A DNA stretch of 64,000 nucleotides from Anisakis pegreffii. Its lineage: Eukaryota; Nematoda; Chromadorea; Rhabditida; Anisakidae. Each line of letters starts with the position of its first letter. The stretch's first letter is position 1. Below, piece after piece: positions 36,942 to 48,532 of the stretch. Location: positions 1-64,000 of the forward strand of contig JAPYMA010002147.1 of assembly GCA_035041965.1 (NCBI GenBank), written 5' to 3'. The notes beneath the pieces were generated by a model. It did no database searches. It was not told the DNA's origin and saw only the letters and a program-made list of their open reading frames with translations. Both the position numbers and the translations under genes were made by a program.

Positions 36942-38150
36942 GCTACCGTATTCTCAAGTTTGTCCAGAAACATGTGGATTTCTTTACACCGTTCGACCTA
37001 GCAGAATCGCTTTATTCAGAAAAATACATTTATTGCTGAGTAATTTGGCTTAGTTGCGGAGATACAGGTATTATCTCAGTGCTCTACGGGTTGCCACCTT
37101 CGGGCGTACGGTAATTTCATCGTTTATATACTTCCGATCACTGTAAGAAACTATATACATTATTCCAGCGTTATGGAGATTACCATCTTCAAGGTAACCG
37201 TACACTCAGTTTTAACCGGTAACATATGAACTTCTCTGCACCATTCGATTGCTCAGAATCTCTACTTTCAGAATATCGTATCTTTCGCCGAGCAATTATG
37301 AGTAGGTGAGGAGATGTAGCTATTTTCTCAATGCTACACGGGTGGCCATCTCCTAGCCTACCATACTCTCAAGTTAACTCAGTAACATGTGAATTTCTTG
37401 GCACCATTTGATCCAACGGAATCTTTACATCCAGAAAAACATACATTTCGCCGAGCGATTTTGCTTACTTGAGGATATATAGCCATTTTCTTAGATCTAT
37501 CTCAAACAGATAGCGCAGTCGCGCTCATTCATACAAATTGATCACTATAGATCAATGAATACGTTCATATAGTAATAGGCGGATTGCGATCTTCGAGCTA
37601 ACCGTCTTCTCAGGTTTGCCCGGAAACATGTGGATTTCTTGTCACCGTTCGATCCAGCACAACCTCTAGATACAGAATGTTATAAATTTCACTGAGCAAT
37701 TTGGCTTAGTTGAAGAGATATAGGCATTTTATTAATACTATCTCAAGGCAATGCGGGTGCCACCTCCAAGGCTACCGTATTCTTAAGTTTGCCCAATAAC
37801 ATACGAATTTTTGTGCACCATTCGATCCAACGGAATCTGTACATTCAGAAAAACATATATCTTGTTGAGCAATTCCGCTTTTTGAAGAGATGTAGCCAAT
37901 TTCATAAGGATACTCAACAACAGGCGTAAAATCGCCGGTTCATATACATTCTATCACTATAGATCAATCAATGCGTTGCTACGGCTCTATAGATGTTACC
38001 ATCATTAAGGGATATAGCTGATTTTCTGATGCTATTTCAAAACCATTGAGCCATTCAGTAAAACCGCCAAACTCTGCACATTTGATCACTTCAACGTGTT
38101 CAATGATGCAGTTCTATAGGATTATCATGAGCAACATCTCCAACCTACCC
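36942..38150. repeat. Degenerate tandem array with alternating long and short units
   Basis: At least five diverged units, each starting with a CTACCGTA-like motif followed by CTCAAGTTTGCCC, AACATGTGGATTTCTT, CACCATTCGATCC, GAGCAATTTGGCTTAG and GAGATATAGCCATTTTC. Unit starts are about 36942, 37194, 37357, 37598 and 37772, with a decayed sixth from about 38010. Lengths are about 251, 163, 241, 174 and 238 bp. Long units carry an extra segment of about 70 bp containing TCACTATAGATCAAT and TACGTTCAT-like sequence, so the true repeat may be a dimer of about 410 bp. Confidence 0.8.
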
Positions 38151-38374
38151 ACATTCTCTATTACCGATGAAACCTAAGAACAGCATTAGTTTGAAAATGG
38201 CATCCCTAATACTGCTAATATAATATATACTATATGGTGTATTGAAATGAGTGCCGCCGACGTGATGTGTTTCAGAAAGTCAGTTGTTGCTTGGAATGCA
38301 AACAAAATCGCCGAAAATAGCGAAACTGCGGAATCTTATGCTGTGAACTGCTGATGGCCTTTAACCGACGGTCG

Positions 38375-38515
38375 CCCGGAATTTCGACAGCCGGATTTCG
38401 AGCGAACATTTTCGAAGGACCGTCGAATTCCAACAGCCGGAAATTCAAAATCTTAATTCTGTTGGATTCTGACCGAATCGTTCCGGTAGTCGGTCGGAAT
38501 TCCAGTTGTCGGAAT
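38375..38515. repeat. Short GC-richer repeat with GGAATTCCAACAGCCGGA-like motif
   Basis: Three imperfect copies of GGAATTTCGACAGCCGGA occur near 38378, 38425 and 38496, interspersed with ACCGACGGTCG / GACCGTCG / GTCGGTCGG motifs. The stretch reads through as an 87-codon plus-strand ORF, but composition and repetition argue against a protein. It may be an unclassified dispersed repeat. Confidence 0.5.
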
Positions 38516-39378
38516 GATGGGAAGTCAGGTGGGTCGGATTCCGATCGTGGTGAAATTTTGCTCGGATGCCATCACTGGGATTCATGGTTCAGTAGATTAA
38601 TGACCACTGAATTATAACATTCTGTTAATTTATGCTAGTGACATTCTCTGCATTTTTCAATTTTGCCTTTTTTCCTCCGATAATAAAATTTACCGAGTAT
38701 ATCGATTACTAGCAAAATAAAATGACCAAACTCGCAGTTATTTCACTGCAGTTTTGCCCCCCGTAATCGAGTACGGTAGAATGCAGGCATATTGGCATAC
38801 TGTGATTGGTTGAAGTCCACTTAGGAATACGGTAGCATCTGACGTCTATTGGTTGAGTTAGGGTTAGCGCCATGTTTCGGAGGAGGTCAATTTGCAACGT
38901 TTGCATTCAAATTATTTCTGTTGGTGAAATGATAAAATAGCTGTTTGGCAAAGTGACTCAAATCATTTCGTGGATTTGTTTTAATTCAAGCAGTTCAGCT
39001 GGGATTTCTTTTTGTTTTTGCCTTGTACATCTGGATTTAAATCAACGTGGATTGTTGTATGTTAAATCCGAATTGAATTCTGTTGTTCTCGTTATTCCCT
39101 AGTTACTGTCTTTATTTCTCGATTATGACTGTCTTTATTGCGCTATTCTTGATGATACTTTCGTCGAAACTAACACATTATATGAATATATGAAAGGACT
39201 AAAGTTTTCACTCATACCTGACCGTAAAACGTTTTTCATATGGGGGCTTTCAGTGCTCTCATATTACGGGTGTTTCAAAGGTGCCCTCTGGAAGGTTTTT
39301 GTATTCTCCAGAAGGCTTCCTGAGAAGAAACTCTCTATTGGCTGACTTATGCTACAACTTTGGAATAATACCCGAGAA
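38516..39378 (+). promoter_or_regulatory. Upstream region of the CHCHD4-like gene with ATTGG (inverted CCAAT) boxes
   Basis: ATTGG occurs at 38791-38795, 38805-38809 and 38848-38852; the last two share ATTGGTTGA. They lie in a GC-richer stretch about 530-590 bp before the start codon at 39379. CCAAT-type boxes bound by NF-Y are common in metazoan promoters; their use here is inference. No convincing gene lies in this interval. Confidence 0.3.
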
Positions 39379-40229
39379 ATGGCGTTTAAATTCACATCTG
39401 ATGATAGCAAGCATAAGGTAATCATTATAGTCTGTCGTTTTATCATAAACGTACTTAGCTTCGATTCTCTCTAGTTCAGTGATTTCCAAATTGATAAGTA
39501 TTTTCAGATCTTCACGCTTTCTGAGGAGGAATTCAAAGAGCCAATTCAAGATGAATACGCCAAAGAAATCGGTGCATTATCACCTGCTGAATTATACGAC
39601 AACTATAATCCAGGTTTCAATCATTTTAAGCAAAATTCAATCGTGTTATTTTGATAAGCATTAAACTGCTGGTTGAAGATTCCTTTAAGGTGTTCAAAAT
39701 ATTTAGTTAGTTTACCAGCATGATTACCTTCAGGTCCAACACTACCGAACGGAGGGGTGAATTTCGAATGTCACTGTGTCAGTCATCTGGTAGCAAGTCC
39801 TTGTGGTTATGAGTTTCGTGAAGCAATCAAGTGCCAGAAGGCGGCGGGCGAAAGTGAGCTGGAGGAGGGAGCTTGTGCCGATGAATTGATCGAATTCATG
39901 CGATGTGCTATGCGAACTGAATGTTTCAGAGGTCTGTTCCATTTTGCATCCAGCAGGATATAGTTTCTCATTGTTTTATTCATAATTTTATTGTTGTCCT
40001 TATCAGCATAATTCCTCACATGCTTGTTCTTGTTATTTTCATAACGTTATCGTTTGCAGCCAGGAACGATGATTCTGACGGTAATGATGAAGGTAAGCAG
40101 AAGACGGCTCCAGATGAATCCGAAACAGATGCAAGCCAGTCAACTCAAGTCGACGATATCGAGATTACCGACGAAGTTTCGCCAACCTCTTCAAAAGATC
40201 ATTTATCCTTGTCGTCTTCGTCATCTTGA
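39379..40229 (+). CDS. CHCHD4/Mia40 mitochondrial intermembrane-space oxidoreductase homologue with a CHC motif
   Basis: Mia40/CHCHD4 oxidises incoming cysteine-motif proteins in the mitochondrial intermembrane space, with ALR/Erv1 as partner. Four exons: 39379-39417, 39508-39613, 39734-39931, 40060-40229; 513 nt, 170 residues, phases consistent. The N-terminus (HKIFTLSEEEFK) and PGPTLPNGGVNFECHC align with human CHCHD4 around its LPNG and CPC motifs. Twin CX9C motifs follow: CGYEFREAIKC and CADELIEFMRC. The C-terminal tail is acidic and Ser-rich, as in other animal forms but longer. The redox pair reads Cys-His-Cys instead of the usual Cys-Pro-Cys, and a further Cys lies in RTECFR. No cleavable presequence is visible, as for animal CHCHD4. 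There is no stop or broken splice site, so the gene looks functional. Confidence 0.9.
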
Positions 40230-43200
40230 TATATGTTTCTTTTGGCTCAACATTGTATTCGTTCTAGGTTGTCCCATTGTAGTTCGAAAGAAATCAACTC
40301 AACTTAACATCTCTTGCAGACTTTTGAGGGTACATTAAATGCTCTAAATATTAATGCATTGCGTGCGAATGGAACAATAAATTTGTGTGATCTTCTTTAA
40401 GGTATTAAAATTAGTTATTTTGAATCACTCGCATGGTTTTATTGCTTGATTATTCCATCTGATTCATTCAAGTTTAGCTTATAGGACGAAAGAGGTATTA
40501 GTTGAATATATTAGTGTCTTTTGTTATATCTAGTACCAGTTTTGATGTGCGTTTATTTGCATCCCATTTTTAGCATTTCGTTTTGATTCGAACGTTCTTG
40601 CTGTTGGTCCAGATTTTATGCATTCGTTGTTATTAATGTTGTTTTTGTTGATAATATTATCGGTGATATACTTCTCATAAATTTGAATGTTTCAATTTGT
40701 CATTAACAAATGGATCTTATAATTTTTCTGCTAATTTATTGAACTGTAATTTTCTGTTGATTTATTGAATTTGCTCTGAATTATTGACAGTTTTTATGAA
40801 ATCGATGGGTAATACATGAAATTCGAAAATTTTCGAGAAATTCCTCAATGTTAACCACTATGAAGTTTCACAGAAATTTTGACGGTGCTAATTTTCTGCT
40901 AACGTAGATGGTTATTGAAGATAGTCGAGGAATAGTTGATTTTGTTTTGTTATATTGTGAGTATTGTTAATCTGTCTATGAATTAATTGATTGTTATTGT
41001 TATTTGTTATGTTCATATCTTTAGCCAAATAAATTTATTCGTTATGGTTATGTATGGCGTGTTGCATTCAGAGTGTATTCAGCAGTCGTTTACGAAAAGG
41101 ATTCTGGTATGATTGCACGTCAGAGTAACTTAGCTTGTGCAAGAGTTTGACTTAATCTATAAAAATGAGTAACAATTCTGTTTGCTAGTCTCAAAAGACG
41201 ACTTATGTCCCCAATAGGACGGAAAGAGTATTGTTTCTAAAAGACTGTTATAATATGCAAAGCAATTGACTGAGGTTTAACTAGTTGCGTAATATGCGTA
41301 CTTGAGTAGACGCAATAAGTTACAATTAAATTAAAGTAAACATTAAAGTTAATCTTTTAGCGAGAAGTAACATTCAGTAAGTTTTGATTATGTATCAAAG
41401 TTATTGGCTAACGAATGTTATGGCAATATGGGTATTGCTGTGTTATATAGTATCAATTCACAATTTTTTCATTCAAGGAATGTCGACGAGATCTGGGGGT
41501 ACAGGTCATTCAAGCATACCCATTTGCTGTGCACAGTATAATCTTTGAGATCAGATTGTGATTTCTATATCAAGCTATATTCCGACGAAATTAAACCTTT
41601 GTCCTCCGAAATGTGTACTTTTTTGATGCTTCATATGATAGATTCAGAGAATTCAGAATATCTAAAGATAGCGGTCAACCGAACACAACGTCCGTATCCA
41701 GTGATTATGGTTGCTGTTTATATGATCACAGTGGATTGAACTATAAATAAAGCTATGAAGCTATGCCTCAATAAGGATATGGATTTGTTTGTTATTTGTG
41801 ATATGTCACATGAATGAACGGCTTAATATTTACTCAATTAGTCGAATTGTTTCGTTATTTGCTTATTCGTGTCGGTGATTGCGATTGAAGTTTGCAAGGA
41901 GTGATTGTTGCAATATTAGGTCATTCACGGGTCACCATTTATTTGATCGCATGATCCCGAATTAATTCTTTGCTAATTGATTCGATCATTTACATTGATT
42001 TGATCACGTTATCTTAAATTGTTTATCAAGATTCAGCGAGTGTTTGAAAATTGAAAAATCCACGTAGATCCGTCAACAGTCAAATCTCTTTAACGAAAGT
42101 TAACATAGCGATAATTTGATGCTTTCCACAAAATTTCTATTAATTGCTATTAAGCAATGTAATACACTTCACATCGGTTGGAATATGCGTACAGGTATCA
42201 AAATTATTATTTGCCATTTACATTATATAAGAGAACAAATGAAAGAGCCAACACAAGTGGATTAATATTGTTGAGATAAGACGATACGTTAAAAGGAGAC
42301 ATACACGACGGTATTGATGCATTCATATTTGCTAAAAGATATCTGCGTCGGTATTTTTCTTGATTCTCTTGACGAAGTAGTGCTTGACGGGGATAAATCC
42401 GTTGTGCATACGAGGATTACGTTTTGAATTATGAGTGAATGACGACAATATGAGAATGGGAATGAGGGCGGTTGAGCTTTTATGAGGCGTTTTTTAATGT
42501 TGGACTGCTTGCTTCGAGATGACATTCGTCATTTTTGAGGCAGTGACATTTTGTTCGATGAAGACATTCAAATAAATTACTGCTTTGCTTTAATCGTGTA
42601 CACTGCAAATTATAATATTCAGTTTCAGCGTTGCAATCGTCTTCAGAATATTCAGCCTCAAGTGGAGCATTTCTATTCTGATGAAGAAAAGCTTCCTTAA
42701 AACATATTTGCTTTCACTTGAAACTTCCAGCCGAGGATGAGCTTGACCCTGAGCATGGGATTCAACTGTTTTATAGCCGATGATAAGTCTACAGATTCAC
42801 CGAATTGTGATGTTATCGCCTATAAATAGAAACATTATCCACCATTTTACATGGTAAATAAATCATTTCCTGATCAATATATCATGAACAACAAATGATC
42901 TAATTGATCATGTAAATGTAATTGTTCAAGATCATGCACAAATATACGTTTCATGTTTGCGGTCTTTTCTGAATAATGATGACTAAACACAAAAAAACAG
43001 ATGATTGCTGGGGGTTGAATACAACCGGATGATTAAAATAATTACTCGCTGATAGAGTTGAACAATAAAAGAGCACCGATTCGAGCGGTTATTATTATCC
43101 GTATCATTACTATTATTACTCCTATTATACTACTATTGCTATTATCGTTTGAACAATTATTGTTTCGATAACATAATGCTCGGTACACGGTTCATTTAAC

Positions 43201-46112
43201 CTGTATCATTTGTAAGATGATATATCAATGATGAGATAAACAGATTTATGCATTTGGATGGTTATGCATGTTCACTTATGTGGATATGTATGCTTGCTGG
43301 ATCCAAATAAGATCGCCACATCTATTGCTGGATCGTATTCTTAGCTATTTTTCCAGTATATTCAAGATGTGGTAAGCAGACTATGGTGTATCCTTTTATA
43401 TCCCCCTCAAAGATATATCCTTTTCAAACGTTTCATACTGTTCAGCTTTTTTCATAGACTCATCGGCAATTATATGAGACAAACACCTTTAATGAGCTGG
43501 TGGTGTCATCAAGTGGCCTCTTTAACCCAATGCCTTTTATCTTCGCGACCTGATAGAGAACGTTTGAATCCCTCTGCACAGGTTCAGATATATTTCAATA
43601 TATATGTCTGTTGTTTGAGTATTTATATCCACATTCATTCAATCGTTTAATGATCATTTACATCGTTTAACAAAATCGCTCGCAATCGTTAACTACTGCC
43701 TAAATTTCTCGCCTTTCAAATTCTATCCAAATTTCTCCTGCCCTTTCTAAAATTTTTTGACAGATGTATTTGTTTGCGACCGAATTGTTCGCAACTCACA
43801 TGTTACAAGTTATTCTTCGTTGTATTTTGATTTTGTTTTGAATCTCAAGCAAATATGCGATAAAAATTATGAGAGCAATGAATTAGTTGGTTTGGGATTG
43901 AGCCTGTAAGCTTTTGAATGCACTTTACGCAGTTTTCTGATGAGAAGAATATATGGTAATCCTATTTTGATCGACTGTCTTGAATGGATCATATCGGTTT
44001 TTATTGCTTTCAAAAAAATTTTGAAAATGAAAATGAAGATTTTAAAAATTTCGAATGAAAGAATTTGGTTAGGTGGAAATTTCTGCAGCTTTGGTAATAT
44101 CTGCTCCTTTAATGTTTGCGATTTTGAGATAGCTTCTTCACACAAAGCAGAAACGGAAACATTCAGAGAATGCGACGATTTCGCACTTTTTATTAATAAT
44201 TCAATCAGTGTTTAATGTGATATTATTCGTTTTGATTGCTCCTTCTCCCCACCGCACTAATAACATAACTTCAACTTAACGACATCATCAACAATTTTCT
44301 CACCTTTTCAAGTCACAACGTAATACATTCCACACTTCATCATTCCTCACACAAACAACAGTTTTGTTTACCTGATTTGGTCGACCTTAACTTTGAAGGC
44401 GGCAAACAACTAACTCTTCAGTGATTTTGAGGTGAATATATTGAGTGAGACGATTCTCACAATCAGTGCTATACTCTTTCTCATAATCTAATATGCACTG
44501 CAATCACACCTATTCGAATGCATTTATCAACCGTTAAGGATACACAAAAAAGAGTGAAAGATCAAAAAAAGTAAATTTCTGAAGTGTCTCTTACTTTACC
44601 TTATTGCGTTGCACATACTTTCATATGTCTTTATGTGTTCAAGTTCCGCCACTTCAAGTATTCAGCAACTATGCATTCGAGTACTTCTCACATAATACTT
44701 ATTACTCATTTGTGAGAGACACCATTTCGTGTGCATTATCAACCTATACGAACAGGTAAGGCTTGGGCAGATAGATGGATAGATCTGTTAGCACCTTGTT
44801 TCGAGAGAACATCTCAAGAAAGACTCTTATGTAAATGAGAACACCTGTGGTTTTCTTTGGTATAATGATGCCATTTAGCACCTTTTAAGCAGGTTCATTG
44901 TGTGACTGTGATTTCTAGTCTGAGGCGGTAAACCTGTTCACGGAGATGAATCTAAATTTCAAACAAAAATCCAATGAATCGTCAGCTTCAAATGCAATCT
45001 AAAAATTTCTTTTATTGAAAATTTTGAAAATTTGAATATTCATTTCAAAATTTGAAATTTAGTTTAGTTTTTGAGAAATTTGCTGAATATTCACGCAAAT
45101 GTTTGACCATTTGCTTGCATGAATTGCTTCAACATCGAATTCGGTCGAAACCAGGAAACCTAGGCTTACTGGATCGTTCACTATCCATGGAATTAAATGC
45201 AGCTAATGAAAATGATTCTTTCAAATCTGATATGAATTCCAAAAAGTTTTAGGAATTGTACTGACCAATTGAACCAATTTGCATGGGACTGCAAATGGTG
45301 CAATATATTTGCGTTGAAATTAGCACAGTTGAATTGACACACACTCTATCGGAAATGTATTGCGTCATAATCGAAACCAACCGGAAGAGTGCACAGAGCG
45401 TGCAAACAGTTTACAAATGATTGCATACTGGCTAAGACTGAGTGAATGATTTCATTACGACGTAATGAATTTCCGTTCTTAAACAGTAGATTTGACCCTG
45501 TTGATTCAATCTGCAGTGCTGATCAACATTCCAAAATAAGCCACAGTCTCATCTGTGGCGACATGAGCGAATTTGCGTCGAGCACAAAATCCATCTTTTC
45601 GATCGCATATTCCGGAAATATTCCGAATGAATGATCGCGATTGTTTTGAAGGAGAACAAGAAGAAATTAATGAAATATTGTCTTTATTGTCATTGTGATG
45701 ATGAATACATGACAAAAGTGAACCAGTAAAACGCAAATAAGTGAATCAATTGTGTGAAGAATACAAATCTAGGACTGGGATTAACATTCAGAAAAATTAT
45801 TATAGTACATTATGAACAATCAATCAACTAACCTACAAATAAACACAAACACAAAACTCTCAGCAGGGCGGCGAAAATTTTATTTCACACCTTCCGACCT
45901 GAGTTGTTTTACTCCTCAATGAAGTAAGTCATCATTTCAATCGAAATCGATTGAACATGAAATGTGAATCATCTTCGAAATTCTTCAAAAATACTCCGAA
46001 TATTTCCGTGAACAACAGAGAATCGCGAAAATTTGACAGCAAAAAAAAGCGAATAACGTTAAAGATTTGATCAAACAATTCAGATCAAACAACGGCTAGA
46101 CAGATGATATTA
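40230..46112. other. Gene-free interval between CHCHD4-like and Otx-like genes
   Basis: About 5.9 kb of AT-rich DNA. ORFs at 41.55, 42.3-42.5, 43.4, 43.9-44.2, 45.05 and 45.5 kb have no recognisable family and no paired splice sites. A GGTTTACC-poor, AT-rich character persists throughout; ATT/TAT runs occur near 43,090-43,145. The CHCHD4-like 3' untranslated region and possible enhancers of the homeobox gene may lie here. Confidence 0.55.
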
Positions 46113-48532
46113 TCATAAAGTTGATCGTTGTATATCGGTCATTCCATTGCTAGCCGCACTGTTAAAACCGCTGAACATTGATTGATAAGACTGATACGCG
46201 GCTGCACTGGGCTGAGTATAGGGATTGTAGAAGTCGGCAGGATATGGATTATGATGATGATAGTAGTTTTGAGCAGCGGTCGTTCCAGTACCAAAATTGA
46301 AACTGCTCGATTGGGCGTTTGGGTAGCTTGATGGGTACGCGGTTTGTGCGGTAATAGTGGGATAAGGTGGAGGCCAGCCTGAAATTTTGTCTGTCTGAAC
46401 GATGAAGATTTGTGAGAATGCAAAAAAAATGATGATGTGCGAAAATTTCGAATTCGTCATGCATATCATGCGATAAAATAGCAGTGAATGAATAACATCA
46501 ATAAATGTTTTAAGAACTGATGGAGCGAGCGAGCATGATGTCATTACAGTTTCACATGAAGTTCGGCAAAAAACCAATGGTTTACCGGAAAACAGGCGCC
46601 AATCTTTAAGAAAAAATTTGAGACGAGCGTGAAAAAGCGCTCAAGAAGAACGTATCATCATGATGGTGATCGCATCGAAACCAGTGAATTCTTTGCATGC
46701 AAGCAATCGATCAATCAGTGAAATGCAAAGAGAGTAGATTTTTTGAGGTATGCGTTTACATTTCGAATCGATACAGAAATTTGAGAAATTTTAATCGAGT
46801 TATGCAAAATCAATGATGTGAAAGTGTATTGCAGAAGTGCGTAATGATGATAATGAATTGTGAGTGATATTATGAAACGAGCAGTTCTCTGAGTCAATAT
46901 AATGTGGTGGTAGTGATGGATTAATGAGACATTGAGATGAAACGAAAAGCACCTACTTGCAATATTCGGAGTAGTTTCGAACGGTGAGAAAGTTGTCTTG
47001 AAATCATTCTTACTGAAGTCGTTTTCGTCTTTGACGGTGCTGTTCTTTAGACTGAAATTTAGTTGTTGCTAAATTTAGAGTTGACAGGACCGGATTAAAA
47101 TATGGAAAGATGCGTATTTGAGTCATCAAATACATCGATCGAAGTTTAAAAAACTTCAGGAACTTTTCGTTGTGCTCATCAGATTTGTGATCTTTGTTGT
47201 GATCATTGGCTGGTAAATGGCTTTGGAATGAATCCTTAAACTATAAATCAAGAACACTTACTTCAAGGTGGAGATTTTGTTTGCAGCTTTAAGGTTAAAC
47301 TCCAGCGAACCAGGAATGAGTAGAGGTGATATGGCTTTAGGTGGCGTAGAACTGGTTTTAATAGGTTCAGCCGGAGGTGGTGTTTGAGTTTGATTAGTGC
47401 TGGTATTGTTATGACTGCTAACTGAGGAGAGATTTGCTCTTATTGACTGGAGTCCTAAACGTTTTTGCTGACGATCTTTGGCACGTCTGTTCTTGAACCA
47501 TACCTGCAATCGGTCATAGTAGATCAAGTTCATTTGAATCATCAAGAGAGCATGAAATAATAAAAGCTCAAGATGCAGTTTAAGATTGTATTCCTCGTGG
47601 TAAGTCATCCTTTTATGCTCACATGCTCATCAACTGTGACAACTCATAATGAGTTCCTTGTTGATTCTACATCGACAATCGGCAATGGTCAAGCTCTCGA
47701 AATTTCAAAATTAAAATTCTAGAACTATTCCCTTGAACAAAGGTCTTAGTTTCAAGAAGTTATTCAATGAGATAATGAGGTAAAATAGCACACAAATAAG
47801 TATCCGCTCGATGTCACGAACATTCGAAGTGACCAATAAAATTAGATGTGATAAATTGTTTTTTATGGCCAGAAGATCTTTCAGAAACAGATGATTCAGA
47901 ATTCAGAAGTCAGAAAAGATCATTCAGCATGAAAATGCAATGAAAATGATTGCAGGTCGATAAAAAATGCAACGACTTGCGAAATTGAACGGTTGTAAAG
48001 TACCTGGATTCGGCTTTCTTGAAGACCAACTTTCTCGGCAATCTGCTCTCGATGATAAACATCCGGATAGTGTGTTTCTTTGAAGATGGATTCCAGGAAT
48101 TGCAGTTGCATCGGATTGAACGTCGTGCGTTCACGTCTTCCAGTTGATTTACGAACACAGTCCGCACTTAACACCGTAAGATGTAAAATACGCAAAACTT
48201 TTTGAAGGAATAATACTTTTATAAATAATCCTGTAGTATTTCAATGATTCAATGCTCATCTCAATTGTTCATTTGAAAACGAAACTGTTCAAAACAATAG
48301 TAATGAGCGTTTCTCAAGGGTGAATTTTTAAAGTTTCCTAGGGTGGATTTTCAATGCTTAGGAATTTTCAAAGAATGCGAAACCTTGTCGATGAGGCAGC
48401 TGCAGAGACTGCAGTGGCCGCTGTGGCGGGTGTAAGATAGCCGGAAAAGACCGGATTCGACGAATAAGGAAACGACGGTTGATGTGTGAACGGAAAATTG
48501 TTGAATGGATACGGAGAATTGTTATTCACCAT
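46113..48532 (-). CDS. Otx-like K50 paired-class homeodomain transcription factor
   Basis: DNA-binding regulator, probably of head or sensory neuron identity (nematode relatives include ceh-36, ceh-37 and ttx-1). Five exons: 48532-48384, 48166-48004, 47503-47262, 47051-46957, 46378-46113; 915 nt, 304 residues, all phases close. The N-terminus (residues 1-50) is Pro/Ala/Phe-rich. The homeodomain is about residues 59-118: [16 protein letters not shown], then [16 protein letters not shown], then [13 protein letters not shown]. The Lys after WF is position 50, typical of Otx/Pitx/Gsc and TAATCC binding; the RRERTTF start favours Otx. An intron splits the recognition helix between Gln and Val. The tail is Ser/Pro/Thr-rich, then Tyr/His/Pro-rich (YYHHHNPYP). 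Residues such as NPMQLQF and AKDRQQKR differ from textbook Otx, so the exact orthologue is open. Confidence 0.9.

Noticed and set aside
38354..38617. 87-codon plus-strand ORF
   Set aside because: It overlies the GGAATTCCAACAGCCGGA-type repeat; Arg/Ser-rich reading of repetitive DNA with no family match.
38850..38875. Telomere-like TTAGGGTTAG
   Set aside because: Only two partial units, vertebrate-type and not the nematode TTAGGC type, so not a telomeric tract.
43485..43590. tRNA-like wording (AGTGGCCTCTTTAACC ... GTTTGAATCCCTCTG)
   Set aside because: No acceptor stem or anticodon stem could be paired, so it is chance resemblance to A and B boxes.
43867..44215. Overlapping ORFs on both strands, about 91 codons each
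   Set aside because: Mutually antisense, Lys/Ile/Phe-rich, and without splice support; typical of AT-rich noncoding DNA.
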